From NCBI GenBank assembly GCA_013372975.1, contig JABXIS010000011.1:1-64000 (forward strand): a stretch of 64,000 nucleotides of DNA. The letters are read 5' to 3'. A model generated the notes under the pieces. That model saw only the letters and a program-made list of their open reading frames with translations, was not told the DNA's origin and ran no database searches. Positions within the stretch are counted from its first letter, which is position 1; the number at the start of each line of letters is the position of its first letter. Made by a program: the position numbers and the translations under genes. Positions 35,125-44,306 of the stretch are shown here, piece after piece. The DNA is from Alphaproteobacteria bacterium. GTDB taxonomy: Bacteria > Pseudomonadota > Alphaproteobacteria > Sphingomonadales > Kordiimonadaceae.

Positions 35125-36204
35125 ATGCTAAACGAGATTTACCAGTGCATTGTGATTGAGCACGATTATCGCCTTGTTCTTTTGGCCGCGGCGATTTGCC
35201 TGTTCGCCAGTTATACCACCATGAGCCTTCTGCAGAGGGCCCGCGAGGCTGCTGAAGGTACGCGGCGGCACTGGGTTGTTTTGACGGCCATTAGTGCCGG
35301 TTGCGGCGTGTGGGCTACCCATTTTGTGGCCATGATCGCCTATGATCCGGGCATGAATCTGACGTTTGATGTTGTACTGACCGTTGCCTCCGTTCTGGTG
35401 GCAATTATTCTGATCGGGACCGGTTTTGCGCTGTGGCTTCTGGCGCCCAGCGTGTCTGCACAGGCATTTGCCGGCGTGATGATTGGTGTTGGTATCGCAT
35501 CCATGCATGCAACTGGCATGACAGCCGTGAAGCTACAGGGCCTTCTTGTTTACGACTATTCCTATGTGGCGCTTGGTGTTGTGCTGGGTGTTGGGTTTAG
35601 CATCGCAGCCTGCCTTTCCATGCGATCTGCCGAGCGCCAGCGGCATTTGCTTCGCGGCGCTCTATTGTTCACCCTAGCGATCTGTGGCCTGCATTTCACG
35701 GCGATGACTGCCGTTTCCGTTGAATATGATCCCACCGTTGTTGTGCCTACTTATGCGGTGCCCAAAGTATATATCGTGCTGGGGGTGACATTGGCGGCAG
35801 GCCTGCTGTTGGCCATGACGCTTGCGAGTGCCCTGATCGACAGGCATCTGGTGCGGCAGTTCCGCGATGAGGTGCGCCGCTTGAGAGATCTGTCCAATGC
35901 AGCGGTAGAAGGGGTGGTTCTTCTGGATGCCAATGGCCGCATATTGGATGCCAATAGCAGTTTTCTCAACCTCACCGGGCGGCAGCTCGAGGTTTTGCGC
36001 GGTCTGTCACTGCAGCATTGTTTCCGCAATATCGATTTGCAGGCGATGCTTCAGAAACTTGATGGCCAGGGAGACGTTGCCCGGCAGGCTGTGGTTATCC
36101 ACGCCACGGGCCCGGAAACCGACGTGGAGCTCCGGATTTTGCAGCGGCAAGATTTTGAGGTGGCCCAATCTGTAGCTCTTGTGCGGCTACCAGCGGAAAA
36201 ATGA
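35125..36204 (+). CDS. MHYT-domain membrane sensor with PAS-like domain, no output domain
   Basis: A 359-residue protein with seven membrane helices forming an MHYT sensor: three motif copies read 'THFVAM' (about 64), 'MHATGM' (127) and 'LHFTAM' (189). These are proposed to bind copper and sense oxygen, NO or CO. After the membrane part a PAS-like segment begins 'LSNAAVEGVVLLDANGRILDANSSFLNLTG'. There is no GGDEF, EAL or kinase domain. The next gene encodes a paralogue with GGDEF-EAL attached, so this may be a partner or regulator of it. Confidence 0.88.
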   Translation: MLNEIYQCIVIEHDYRLVLLAAAICLFASYTTMSLLQRAREAAEGTRRHWVVLTAISAGCGVWATHFVAMIAYDPGMNLTFDVVLTVASVLVAIILIGTGFALWLLAPSVSAQAFAGVMIGVGIASMHATGMTAVKLQGLLVYDYSYVALGVVLGVGFSIAACLSMRSAERQRHLLRGALLFTLAICGLHFTAMTAVSVEYDPTVVVPTYAVPKVYIVLGVTLAAGLLLAMTLASALIDRHLVRQFRDEVRRLRDLSNAAVEGVVLLDANGRILDANSSFLNLTGRQLEVLRGLSLQHCFRNIDLQAMLQKLDGQGDVARQAVVIHATGPETDVELRILQRQDFEVAQSVALVRLPAEK

Positions 36205-36292
36205 AAAGTCAGCTGTCCGAATATTAACCGTTCTGCAACTCTCGAGAGATAGACTCGGGCCTTCCTGAAGGGGGAATGAGGCCACACACTTT

Positions 36293-38698
36293 ATGCTCAA
36301 TAGCGTTCTTTCGAGTATCACTGAACAACATGACATTCGCGTTCTGGCGTTGGCTGTATTGATTGCAGTGGTGAATGGGTTTGCCGCTGTATTGATGGCA
36401 CAAAGGGCGCGCGAATCTGCTGAAAAAGATCGGTGGCGCTGGCTGGTGAAGGCAGCCCTTGCCGTGGGTGGCGGTCTTTGGGCGACCCATTTCATGGCGA
36501 TGCTTGCCTGGGACCAGGGCATGCCGATAGGCCATGGCTTCTGGCTCAATTTCCTGTCTGGTATCGTTGCTGTTGCGGCTGTTGGAGGTGCTTTTTATAT
36601 CACCACCTATAACCGTACCAAGCGAGCGCGGGTTTTGGCCGGTATAGTGTTTGGCGGCGGCATGGTGCTGACGCATTTCATCGAAACCTGGTCCTTAACT
36701 TTTGCCGGCAGGCTCTCTGTCGATCCCGACATGTCGGTGATTGCGATCCTTTTTGCCGTCGTGTTTGGTGCTGCAACGCTTGTGGTGATGAACCGCATGC
36801 ACGACCGGGTGCGCCAGCTTCTGGCTGTTGGCCTTTTTGCAATCGCCTTGCTTGGTATGCATCTGATCGCCATGGCAGCTACGGCCGTTGTACCGGACCC
36901 TCAAATGACTGTGCCTGCCCGCATGCTCAACGATATGGTTCTTGGCTTTGGCGTTGCGCTTGGGTCCTTGGCTGTTCTCGGTTTCAGTATTGCCTCCGTG
37001 ATCATGGATATCCATGTGACCGAATATGAATCTGTTCAGGTGGCGCGGTTGCAAAGCCTAGCTGACGCAGCCATCGAAGGCATTGTGGTTGTCGATCACG
37101 GCGGCCATATAGTTGACGCCAACCCAAGTTTTCTTTCCCTTGCTTCTCATTCTGCCAGACACCTCAGGGGGCAAAACTTCGCGCGTTATTTTCAGGATTT
37201 CCCCAGCGGGCAAAATGTTACCAGCCTTGCCGAGCAGGCGGCCCATATCGAAGAAACCACCTTGGTCAGTTCGGTTGGGGAAGAGATTCCAACCGAGCTT
37301 TTTTTCAAAAGTGCAATTGTCGGAGGAGAGCCCCACAATGTGGTGGTTGTGCGAGACCTGAGAGAGCGGCGGGCTGCGGAACGCAGAATCAACTATCTGG
37401 CCAATTATGACGTGCTGACGGGCCTGGCAAACAGGCAGTTGATGATGGACAGGCTGGCGCAAAGCATACCGGCGGCGCAGGCCCAGGACCAAAAGGTGAT
37501 CTTGCATTTCCTGGATCTGGATTTCTTCAAGGAAATGAACACCACGATCGGGCAGAATAACGCCGATCAACTACTGAAATATATTGCCGGGCGGCTGACG
37601 GGCAGCATGCAGGGCATGGTGACTGTATCGCGTATTGGCGCAGATCAGTTCTGTATCGCACAGGAAGGTGTCACAAGCGCAGATAGCGCCGAGCTTCTGT
37701 TGGAACGGTTGCGCCGGAAAATGAGCCAGCCGTTTTCTGTGGCGGGGCAGGAAGTGAAAGTCACGGCCTGTGTGGGTACTGCTGTTGCACCTGATGATGG
37801 GGATACACCTGCCACTTTGCTGGCGCGGGCCGAGATTGCAATGAAGAAGGCCAAAGCCATCGGGCGCGGCACATATTGCTTCTACGAGGACGATATCGAT
37901 CGTGCGCAGGAAGAACGCCGCCGGCTGAAAATGGATCTTTCTAGTGCGTTGGAGCGGGGCGAGATCTTCCTTCTTTATCAACCACAGTTTGATTGTGAGA
38001 CCGGCGAAGTTACCGGGTTTGAGGCATTGGCGCGCTGGAATCATCCCGAGCGGGGGTTGGTCTCTCCCGCTGATTTCATTCCGCTTGCTGAAGAGTCCGG
38101 CGTGATTATCGAAATAGGCCGCTGGATACTGGAAGAAGCCTGCCGCGAAGCCGCCAGCTGGGACAATCCATTGCGCATTGCTATCAACCTGTCGCCTGTC
38201 CAGTTTCTGGAAGATGACCTTGGCCGCAAGGTGGCAGCTGTGCTCAAAAAATATGGCCTTTCGCCAAAACGTCTGGAGCTTGAGATCACAGAAGGCGTGT
38301 TGATCGAGGATGAAAAACAGGCGCTTGAGATGCTGCGTGAGCTAAAGGCGATTGGTGTGCTGTTGGCAATGGATGATTTCGGCACAGGCTATAGCTCGCT
38401 CAGTTATCTGCGGCAGTTCCCGTTCGACAAACTGAAGATCGACAAGTCCTTCATTATGAATCTGCAGACTGACCCGCAGGCGTTGGGGATTGTGAAAGGC
38501 ATGATCGGCCTTGCACATGGCCTTGATATTCCAGTGCTTGCAGAAGGGGTGGAAACAGAAAGCCAGCTTGCCATGTTGCGGTTGGAGCACGGCGATGAAG
38601 TGCAAGGGTTCTTCACTGGCATGCCCAAAAGTATTGAAGAATATGAAGAGTTTACCAGTAAAGCCCCAGACACGGCGGCGGCAGATTTGCGCGCCTGA
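36293..38698 (+). CDS. MHYT-PAS-GGDEF-EAL protein, probable c-di-GMP phosphodiesterase
   Basis: An 801-residue paralogue of the preceding gene with added output domains. Seven helices hold MHYT motifs 'THFMAM' and 'MHLIAM', while the middle one is degenerate ('THFIET'). A PAS-like domain follows, then GGDEF whose signature is 'GADQF' (about 448-452), so cyclase activity is doubtful. The EAL domain looks active: 'FEALARWNHP' (about 576), 'NLSPVQF', 'ELEITEG', 'MDDFGTGYSSL' (about 693), 'KIDKSF' and 'EGVETE'. It would degrade cyclic di-GMP at the inner membrane in response to a gas or redox signal. Confidence 0.93.
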   Translation: MLNSVLSSITEQHDIRVLALAVLIAVVNGFAAVLMAQRARESAEKDRWRWLVKAALAVGGGLWATHFMAMLAWDQGMPIGHGFWLNFLSGIVAVAAVGGAFYITTYNRTKRARVLAGIVFGGGMVLTHFIETWSLTFAGRLSVDPDMSVIAILFAVVFGAATLVVMNRMHDRVRQLLAVGLFAIALLGMHLIAMAATAVVPDPQMTVPARMLNDMVLGFGVALGSLAVLGFSIASVIMDIHVTEYESVQVARLQSLADAAIEGIVVVDHGGHIVDANPSFLSLASHSARHLRGQNFARYFQDFPSGQNVTSLAEQAAHIEETTLVSSVGEEIPTELFFKSAIVGGEPHNVVVVRDLRERRAAERRINYLANYDVLTGLANRQLMMDRLAQSIPAAQAQDQKVILHFLDLDFFKEMNTTIGQNNADQLLKYIAGRLTGSMQGMVTVSRIGADQFCIAQEGVTSADSAELLLERLRRKMSQPFSVAGQEVKVTACVGTAVAPDDGDTPATLLARAEIAMKKAKAIGRGTYCFYEDDIDRAQEERRRLKMDLSSALERGEIFLLYQPQFDCETGEVTGFEALARWNHPERGLVSPADFIPLAEESGVIIEIGRWILEEACREAASWDNPLRIAINLSPVQFLEDDLGRKVAAVLKKYGLSPKRLELEITEGVLIEDEKQALEMLRELKAIGVLLAMDDFGTGYSSLSYLRQFPFDKLKIDKSFIMNLQTDPQALGIVKGMIGLAHGLDIPVLAEGVETESQLAMLRLEHGDEVQGFFTGMPKSIEEYEEFTSKAPDTAAADLRA

Positions 38699-38782
38699 TC
38701 CGTAATTTTTGATTGCTGGACTTCCCTTTAAACCTTGTCCACAGTTGCCCTGTGTACGGATAGTTGAAGGCAGCAGCGGATC

Positions 38783-39526
38783 ATGGGCGCGATAATTATT
38801 ACAGGAAGCAGCAGGGGTATTGGCGCAGAAACGGCCAGGCTTTTAGCCACGCAGGGGTATGATATCTGCATCAATCACACAAATAGCGAAGCGGACGCCC
38901 AGCATGTGGCCGAAGCATGTAGGCGCCAAGGCGTGAACGCCATGGTTTATCAAGCCGATATTGCTGATGAAGCGCAGATTGTTGCCATGTTTGAAGCCAG
39001 TGATCGCCTTCTTGGGCCGCTGGACGGGCTGGTGAACAACGCCGGAATCCTGGGGAAAGCTGGCAGGCTTGACGCCCTTGATTCTGAGACAATTGCGAAG
39101 GTCTTTGGCGTCAATGTAACTGGCGCTATGATATGTGCCCGCGAAGCCGTAAGGCGTATGTCGACCAAGCATGGAGGTCATGGCGGGGCTATTGTGAATA
39201 TTTCGTCAATTGCCGCGACGCTTGGAAGTCCTGGCGAATATGTGCATTACGCGGCGTCAAAGGCAGCACTTGATGCCTTTACTGTTGGGCTGTCGAAGGA
39301 GGTTGGCCCGGAAGGGATACGGGTCAATTCGGTGCAATCTGGCACGGTTGGCACTACGATCCATGAAAAGACAGGCAATCCGGATCGGCCGGCGATGGTC
39401 GCGGCTACTGCGCCGTTGCAGCGGGTTGGGGACACAAGTGATATTGCTGAGGCGGTTGCCTGGCTATTGTCACAAAAAGCCGGATATGTGACGGGTGCCG
39501 TTCTCAGGGTTGGTGGCGGCCTCTAG
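38783..39526 (+). CDS. Short-chain dehydrogenase/reductase
   Basis: A 247-residue classical SDR. The NAD(P)-binding motif is TGSSRGIG (about 7-14), 'NNAG' follows at about 90, catalytic Ser lies in 'NISSIAATLG' and the Tyr-Lys pair in 'YVHYAASKAAL'. 'VNSVQSGTVGT' is the post-catalytic turn, with SGT where most have PG. It resembles 3-oxoacyl-ACP reductase/glucose dehydrogenase-type oxidoreductases; the substrate is unknown. It is convergent with a protease gene 5 bases away. Confidence 0.9.
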   Translation: MGAIIITGSSRGIGAETARLLATQGYDICINHTNSEADAQHVAEACRRQGVNAMVYQADIADEAQIVAMFEASDRLLGPLDGLVNNAGILGKAGRLDALDSETIAKVFGVNVTGAMICAREAVRRMSTKHGGHGGAIVNISSIAATLGSPGEYVHYAASKAALDAFTVGLSKEVGPEGIRVNSVQSGTVGTTIHEKTGNPDRPAMVAATAPLQRVGDTSDIAEAVAWLLSQKAGYVTGAVLRVGGGL

Positions 39527-39531
39527 GGATT

Positions 39532-40368
39532 TTATTGGCCTGATCTTTCTTTCAATTTGTCACGGAAGGCCAGAGCTGAGGTGCCCATGCTGGCCACTTT
39601 ATGGCCAACCTTTGTAGCAGCTGTTAGTACCCCCACGATGACATAACCGTCTGCCACTTTTTGCAGGATTGGGCCGCCGCTGTCTCCCTTGATGGCGACA
39701 CAGTCTGTTATCAGCACATGGCCCCCGAACAGCGGGCGCAGGATGCGGCAATTTTCCTCAAGCGAAAGCACGTGCGCCCGGTCTCCCGGGTAGCCTGCTG
39801 TCAGCACGATCGGCGAATTCAGGGTTGGTGGTTTTTGTTTGGCTTTTTCCTGTGCGCGTAAGTTTTCGTGCAGTGGAATGAAACCCAGTGTTTTGCCAAT
39901 CGGATCGGCCAGTTCCAGTAGGGCCCAGTCGAACGGCTGATTTTCTATTGTTTCGCCGCGTCCTCCGTCAAATTTGGGCGGAACATAGTATGCTTTTACC
40001 CGTGAGTGGGCCTGATATTCCCCCTTACTGTAACCTGCCACAAAATGCAGTATCGCCGGCACGACCATTCGTTCTGCAGGCTTGGAATACAGGCAGTGTG
40101 CTGCTGTAAGTACCAGCGCTTGACCCACCAGTGCCCCACTGCAGTGGGCCCTGCCACCCACGTTAACCCTGCCAATTGTCCTCCAGGGCGCCTCTGTGCT
40201 GTCGACCACGCGGCGGGCAAAACTGGTTACGGTATCTTCCGGCAGGCGGCCTTCAACGGCCTGCATTTTCTTCAGTTTTTCCGCGGGCGTATCTGTTGCT
40301 TCCTGCTCCTGAGCAAGGCAGGGCAGGGACATCAGGCACACAAAGGCAAAAAGAAACCTAATCATCAT
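39532..40368 (-). CDS. Exported trypsin-like serine protease (S1)
   Basis: A 278-residue chymotrypsin-fold protease with a signal peptide of about 19 residues. The triad is complete: His91 in 'LTAAHC', Asp147 in 'FDWALLEL' and Ser230 in '[10 protein letters not shown]'; Cys pairs are near the His and before the Ser. The short form without PDZ domains fits the V8/glutamyl-endopeptidase-like periplasmic group. The start (ATG 40368 or 40365) overlaps the 3' end of hisI by 8-11 bases on the same strand, an unusual operon partner. Confidence 0.9.
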   Translation of the reverse strand: MMIRFLFAFVCLMSLPCLAQEQEATDTPAEKLKKMQAVEGRLPEDTVTSFARRVVDSTEAPWRTIGRVNVGGRAHCSGALVGQALVLTAAHCLYSKPAERMVVPAILHFVAGYSKGEYQAHSRVKAYYVPPKFDGGRGETIENQPFDWALLELADPIGKTLGFIPLHENLRAQEKAKQKPPTLNSPIVLTAGYPGDRAHVLSLEENCRILRPLFGGHVLITDCVAIKGDSGGPILQKVADGYVIVGVLTAATKVGHKVASMGTSALAFRDKLKERSGQ

Positions 40369-40780
40369 ACATGAGGTCCGGCGGGCTGGTGTCGCTTACG
40401 GCGGTGCCCACAGGAATGCTGCGGTAGAAACAGCTTGGGTGCCCAACATGGCAGCATTTACCGCCTTTTTGTTCCACCACAAGCCACAAGGCATCCTGAT
40501 CACAGTCTGTGCGGAAATCTTTAACAACCTGAAATTCGCCTGATGTGGCGCCTTTGTGCCAAAGTTCCTGACGTGACCGACTGAAATAGTGCGCTTCTCC
40601 TGTTTCGATGGTGCGCTCGATGGCTTCGGCGTTCATCCAGGCTTGCATCAAGACATGGCCTGTGTTTGCACAGGTGGTTACAACAGGGATCAGGCCCCGA
40701 TCGTCAAATTTTGGGGCAAAGGCTGTGCCTGTTTCCACGGCCTTCCTGTCAGCCCGATCTGCAAACTGAATTTTGGTCAT
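40358..40780 (-). CDS. hisI: Phosphoribosyl-AMP cyclohydrolase
   Basis: Third step of histidine biosynthesis: opens the adenine ring of phosphoribosyl-AMP. The 140-residue single-domain form (no HisE fusion) shows 'MQAWMNAEA', '[15 protein letters not shown]', the metal site 'DCDQDALWL' and zinc cysteines in '[12 protein letters not shown]'. Other his genes are not in the window, so hisI stands apart from the main his cluster. The downstream protease gene overlaps its end. Confidence 0.95.
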   Translation of the reverse strand: MTKIQFADRADRKAVETGTAFAPKFDDRGLIPVVTTCANTGHVLMQAWMNAEAIERTIETGEAHYFSRSRQELWHKGATSGEFQVVKDFRTDCDQDALWLVVEQKGGKCCHVGHPSCFYRSIPVGTAVSDTSPPDLMYDD

Positions 40781-40792
40781 CGGTCACTCTCG

Positions 40793-40831
40793 AAAACAAT
40801 AAAGCGGCATGATCCTACGATCATACCGCTT
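40793..40831 (-). terminator. Terminator after the RTX gene
   Basis: On the minus strand AAGCGGTATGATC pairs with GATCATGCCGCTT (one mismatch) around a 4-base loop, followed by TTTATTGTTTT. It lies between the RTX stop (40858) and hisI. Confidence 0.8.
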
Positions 40832-40857
40832 CATCAAGCCCTTGATGGATGAAAAGT

Positions 40858-42471
40858 TTACAGAAGCAGGGACATATCTACTAAATCGGCGAGACTGAGA
40901 CCTTGCAGCAGCACACTGTCTCCGCCGCCCAGGTCGATCAATAGGCCATCATTGCTTTCAGATGCCGCAGCTTGAACGCTGGCAAGATCGGTGAAGTCAG
41001 TTGCTGTGGCTGAAAGGTCAAGTGTGTCTTCGCCAAGGCTGAAGCCGCCAACCACATCGATGCCGTCTCCGCTTTCAAAAATAAACAGGTCAGCGCCATC
41101 GCCGCCGCGCAGGGTGTCGTTGCCTGTGCCGCCCGTCAGGGTATCATCGCCACTACCGCCATAAAGGGTGTCGTCACCGCTGCCGCCGTTTACGATATCG
41201 TCGCCACTGCCGCCGTATATCTCATCGGCGCCCGCGCCCCCATCAATCAGGTCATTTTCGGTTCCGCCGAAGATGGCGTCATTGCCGCCCGCTCCCTTGA
41301 GGGTGTCGGCGCCTGATTTGCCGGCATAGATAACGTCATTGCCGTCACCGCCTGTGATGCGGTCGTTTCCGGTACCGCCGCCCAGCGCATCGCCACCATC
41401 GGCGCCCTTAACAATATCGTCGCCACTTCCGGCCCAAATCTGGTTGCTTTCGGTTTCGCTGCTGGAACTCTCTGTCTTGCCGTAAAGGATATCGTCTCCT
41501 GCGCCGCCATACAGAATGTCGGTTCCGCTGTCGCCGATCAGGATATCGTCGCCCGCACCGCCACCAAGAGTGTCGTTGCCCGCGCCGCCATATAGGCTAT
41601 CGTTGCCCTGGTCGCCTGCACCTGCCCAGATCTGGTCGTTTCCGCTGTAGCCATAAAGAACGTCGTGCCCGTCGTTGCCGCGGAGGGTGTCGTCGCCGAG
41701 GCCGCCAATCATATGGTCGTCATAGATGCTGCCAACCAGATTGTCATTTCCTGCCCCCGCATCAGCATAAACAGAATCGAAGTCGCCAATTATCAGGGTG
41801 TCATCGCCGTCTTCTCCGTAAACCTTTTGATCGTATCCATTGACATAGAGAAGGTCATCACCGTTGCCTCCCCAAATAGAGGCACGATCGCGCGAACTGG
41901 CGGTGATGGTGTCGTCACCGTCAAGCCCGTGCAGGAAGTCGGCTACAGCATCACCAACGATGACATCATTGCCCGTCGTGGCGCCATAAAAGACCTGGCT
42001 GTTTAATCTGGCGCCAGAAGTTGCTGCGGTTAGGTCATAGGTTTCGCCGTTAACAACGAGATTCTCAACCTGCCAGGCACTCGTGGCTGTATATTGACTC
42101 TCAACAACGATCGTGCTGGTTCTATTGCCATTTTGATCATATACGGCGATTTGCAGGCCAGAGGAGGTGCTGCCGCCGCCAAAACGCCACGTATCGCCGT
42201 CACCAACAATGGCGCTGATATCTATGGTGTCGTTGCCATCAGATGATCCATGACCACCATTTGCTTCTGTGACAGTCATCCAATGGGTATTGTCAGCCGT
42301 GGCGCTTTCCCAATTGATGATATAGAGATCGTCACCTGTGCCGCCGACAAGGAAAACGGTGCTATTGTCACCAGTGGCCAATGTGTCGTTGCCATCCAGG
42401 CCAAATACATAGGACCCATAGTCGTCCGCCGTCAGGCTATCGTCGCCTTCAGTACCGTGAATGCTTGTCAT
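40858..42471 (-). CDS. RTX calcium-binding repeat protein, type I secretion substrate
   Basis: A 537-residue acidic protein with no signal peptide. From about 170 to 470 it is made of glycine/aspartate nonapeptides of the pattern GGxGxDxLx ('YGGSGDDTLTGGTGNDTLRGG'), which fold into calcium-bound beta rolls outside the cell. The C-terminal 50 residues, rich in Ser/Asp/Leu and ending in 'LVDMSLLL', fit the uncleaved type I secretion signal. No enzyme domain is seen in the first 170 residues. No type I secretion genes lie nearby. ATG 42471 follows GTGGGGGAAAC. Confidence 0.9.
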   Translation of the reverse strand: MTSIHGTEGDDSLTADDYGSYVFGLDGNDTLATGDNSTVFLVGGTGDDLYIINWESATADNTHWMTVTEANGGHGSSDGNDTIDISAIVGDGDTWRFGGGSTSSGLQIAVYDQNGNRTSTIVVESQYTATSAWQVENLVVNGETYDLTAATSGARLNSQVFYGATTGNDVIVGDAVADFLHGLDGDDTITASSRDRASIWGGNGDDLLYVNGYDQKVYGEDGDDTLIIGDFDSVYADAGAGNDNLVGSIYDDHMIGGLGDDTLRGNDGHDVLYGYSGNDQIWAGAGDQGNDSLYGGAGNDTLGGGAGDDILIGDSGTDILYGGAGDDILYGKTESSSSETESNQIWAGSGDDIVKGADGGDALGGGTGNDRITGGDGNDVIYAGKSGADTLKGAGGNDAIFGGTENDLIDGGAGADEIYGGSGDDIVNGGSGDDTLYGGSGDDTLTGGTGNDTLRGGDGADLFIFESGDGIDVVGGFSLGEDTLDLSATATDFTDLASVQAAASESNDGLLIDLGGGDSVLLQGLSLADLVDMSLLL

Positions 42472-42506
42472 GTTTCCCCCACCGCGTACGCACTGCCGCT
42501 AATATA

Positions 42507-42540
42507 AAACGCCGGGCCTTTTGGAGGCCCAGCGTTTATA
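42507..42540 (-). terminator. Terminator after folE
   Basis: On the minus strand AAACGCTGGGCC pairs with GGCCCGGCGTTT (one T-G wobble) around TCCAAAA, followed by TATATT. It lies about 48 bases after the folE stop and just upstream of the RTX gene. Confidence 0.8.
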
Positions 42541-42587
42541 TATGTGTGCAGCTCACGCAAAGCAAGGCCGCTTAAGTTTAGGGCTTG

Positions 42588-43250
42588 CTACGCGCGCACC
42601 AGATCCCAGAAGCGGCGTTCCTGATCTGCATCCTTGAAGCAGCCCCGGAACTGGCGGGTGATGGTGTACACATCATTGTGTTTCACACCGCGGCAGGACA
42701 TGCAGCTGTGTGTGGCGTCCACCACAACAGCTACGCCCTTTGGCTTCAGGTATGTCTCGATCGCATCAGCGATCTGGGCGGTCATGGTTTCCTGGGTTTG
42801 CAGGCGTTTGGCATAGGCCTCTACGATGCGTGCAAGCTTTGAGATACCCACAACGCTGCCGTTCGGCATGTAGGCCACATGCGCCTTACCGAGCACCGGC
42901 ACCATATGGTGTTCACAGTGGCTTTCAACCTTGATGCCGCGCAAGACGACCATATCATCGTAGCCTGCCACCTCTTCGAAGGTGCGGGAAAGGATATCGG
43001 CCGGGTCTTCTTCGTAGCCCGCGAAAAATTCCTTATAGGCTTTGGTCACGCGCTTTGGCGTATCGAGGAGGCCTTCGCGTTCGGGGTTGTCCCCGGCCCA
43101 GCGGATCAGCGTGCGAACAGCCTCTTCGGCTTCTTCACGGCTTGGCTTTTTCACACATGGGGTATCACCTGCGACCGTATCCCCACGGGCGTCCTCAGGG
43201 ATTACCTTCAGTTCAGAGCCGGTATCGGCCCTTTCAAGTACGGCATCCAT
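42588..43250 (-). CDS. folE: GTP cyclohydrolase I
   Basis: Converts GTP to dihydroneopterin triphosphate, the first step of tetrahydrofolate synthesis. The zinc ligands are Cys112 and His115 in 'SHCEHHMVP' and Cys183 in 'THSCMSCRG'; 'GISKLARIV' and '[14 protein letters not shown]' are conserved. At 220 residues with an N-terminal extension of about 35, it is a standard type IA enzyme. It is divergent from the NifU-like gene across 238 bases in which I see no gene or clear promoter. Confidence 0.96.
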   Translation of the reverse strand: MDAVLERADTGSELKVIPEDARGDTVAGDTPCVKKPSREEAEEAVRTLIRWAGDNPEREGLLDTPKRVTKAYKEFFAGYEEDPADILSRTFEEVAGYDDMVVLRGIKVESHCEHHMVPVLGKAHVAYMPNGSVVGISKLARIVEAYAKRLQTQETMTAQIADAIETYLKPKGVAVVVDATHSCMSCRGVKHNDVYTITRQFRGCFKDADQERRFWDLVRA

Positions 43251-43488
43251 CTAAAATTCCTTTCTGTGGATGATGACCAGCCTTATGGCCCTTTGGGCGC
43301 GTTCAGGCTGGCTATGGTATCGGTTCCGGGGCAATGCAGGCCCTCTGGAAACAACGATAGATATGGTCAGAATTAGCGGGAATTCAAGGGAAACGCAAGA
43401 TTTGCACACGATTGTGAGAATCCTTCTTGGCAATTCCGCCACGGCGTCTTAGGTAAGGGCTACCCCCTTCATCACGATTTGGGCAGCA

Positions 43489-43917
43489 ATGACAGAGCTT
43501 TACAACACGGATATCCTGCGCTGGACAACCCGCATCCCTCACACTGAAAGGCTTCAGGTGGCCGATGCGACGGTGACAAAAACCAGCCGTATCTGCGGCA
43601 GCCGTATCAGCGCGGATGCCCGCATCAGGGACGGTGTGATCACTGACTATGGCCAGGAAGTGAAAGCGTGTGCGCTGGGGCAAGCAACCGCCGCTATTGT
43701 TGGCCAGCATATTGTGGGCCTGAGTGATGAAGAGCTCGCAGATATCGCCGCGCGCTTCCGCCATATGGTCAAAACCGGCGAGGCTGATTTCCCCCAAAAG
43801 TGGGAAACGCTGGGGCTTCTGGCCCCTGTGTGGGAGCACCCCGGACGGCACGGCAGCGTCATGCTGCCCTTCGAAGTGCTTGAAGGCCTGTTCGCCGAAG
43901 TGGACCATCAGGCGTGA
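43489..43917 (+). CDS. NifU-like iron-sulfur scaffold protein
   Basis: A 142-residue protein of the IscU/NifU N-terminal family. Two of the three scaffold cysteines are present (Cys36 in 'SRICGSRI', Cys61 in 'VKACALGQATA'); the third position reads 'GRHGSVMLPFE', lacking Cys. This variant, with 'PxRHxSVxLPFE', occurs in alphaproteobacteria and its exact role in cluster assembly is unsettled. The next gene overlaps its stop by 4 bases (GTGA). Confidence 0.87.
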   Translation: MTELYNTDILRWTTRIPHTERLQVADATVTKTSRICGSRISADARIRDGVITDYGQEVKACALGQATAAIVGQHIVGLSDEELADIAARFRHMVKTGEADFPQKWETLGLLAPVWEHPGRHGSVMLPFEVLEGLFAEVDHQA

Positions 43918-44219
43918 CCCTGCAGCAGCGGTTCAACTTGGTCCATAAAGTAGCCGATTATGGCGTTTTGGTGCCGGCAATAATCAGTTTGGGAATCATA
44001 TATCTGGAACTGATGCCAATACTGTGGATCTTGGTAGTGCTGGCGGTGACCATCTTTGGCTGGGTCATGATCTGCGGGCCACTCATTAAGGTTTCGTTGA
44101 AATGTCCACAATGTGACGCGCCAGCATTTATCCGGCACTCTGAAGAACATGACGGAACGGTCATTGAAGCGCGGGCACTGGATGCTTGTCACAAGTGCGG
44201 TCATTCTTTTATCAATTGA
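43914..44219 (+). CDS. Small membrane protein with zinc ribbon
   Basis: A 101-residue protein with two hydrophobic helices (about 14-31 and 35-55) and a cytosolic or periplasmic C-terminal zinc ribbon, CPQC (64-67) and CHKC (92-95). The start is a GTG that overlaps the NifU-like stop as GTGA, implying translational coupling. I do not recognise a named family. The coupling suggests a link to metal or iron-sulfur metabolism, but this is inference. Confidence 0.78.
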   Translation: MTLQQRFNLVHKVADYGVLVPAIISLGIIYLELMPILWILVVLAVTIFGWVMICGPLIKVSLKCPQCDAPAFIRHSEEHDGTVIEARALDACHKCGHSFIN

Positions 44220-44306
44220 CCTTCCGAGTATCTCGCCAATTTGATCTAACTATCGACAAATTCCTGGGCTTCACTATGGTTATGCCAAACTTCGGGAGAG
44301 TGGGAC

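Noticed and set aside
40858-42471. Tandem repeats in the RTX gene as a CRISPR-like or satellite array
   Set aside because: The periodicity is that of nonapeptide codons in an open frame, not spacer-separated identical repeats.
43270-43452. A 60-codon frame between folE and the NifU-like gene
   Set aside because: No ribosome site, no homology-like features, and it occupies the divergent promoter region.
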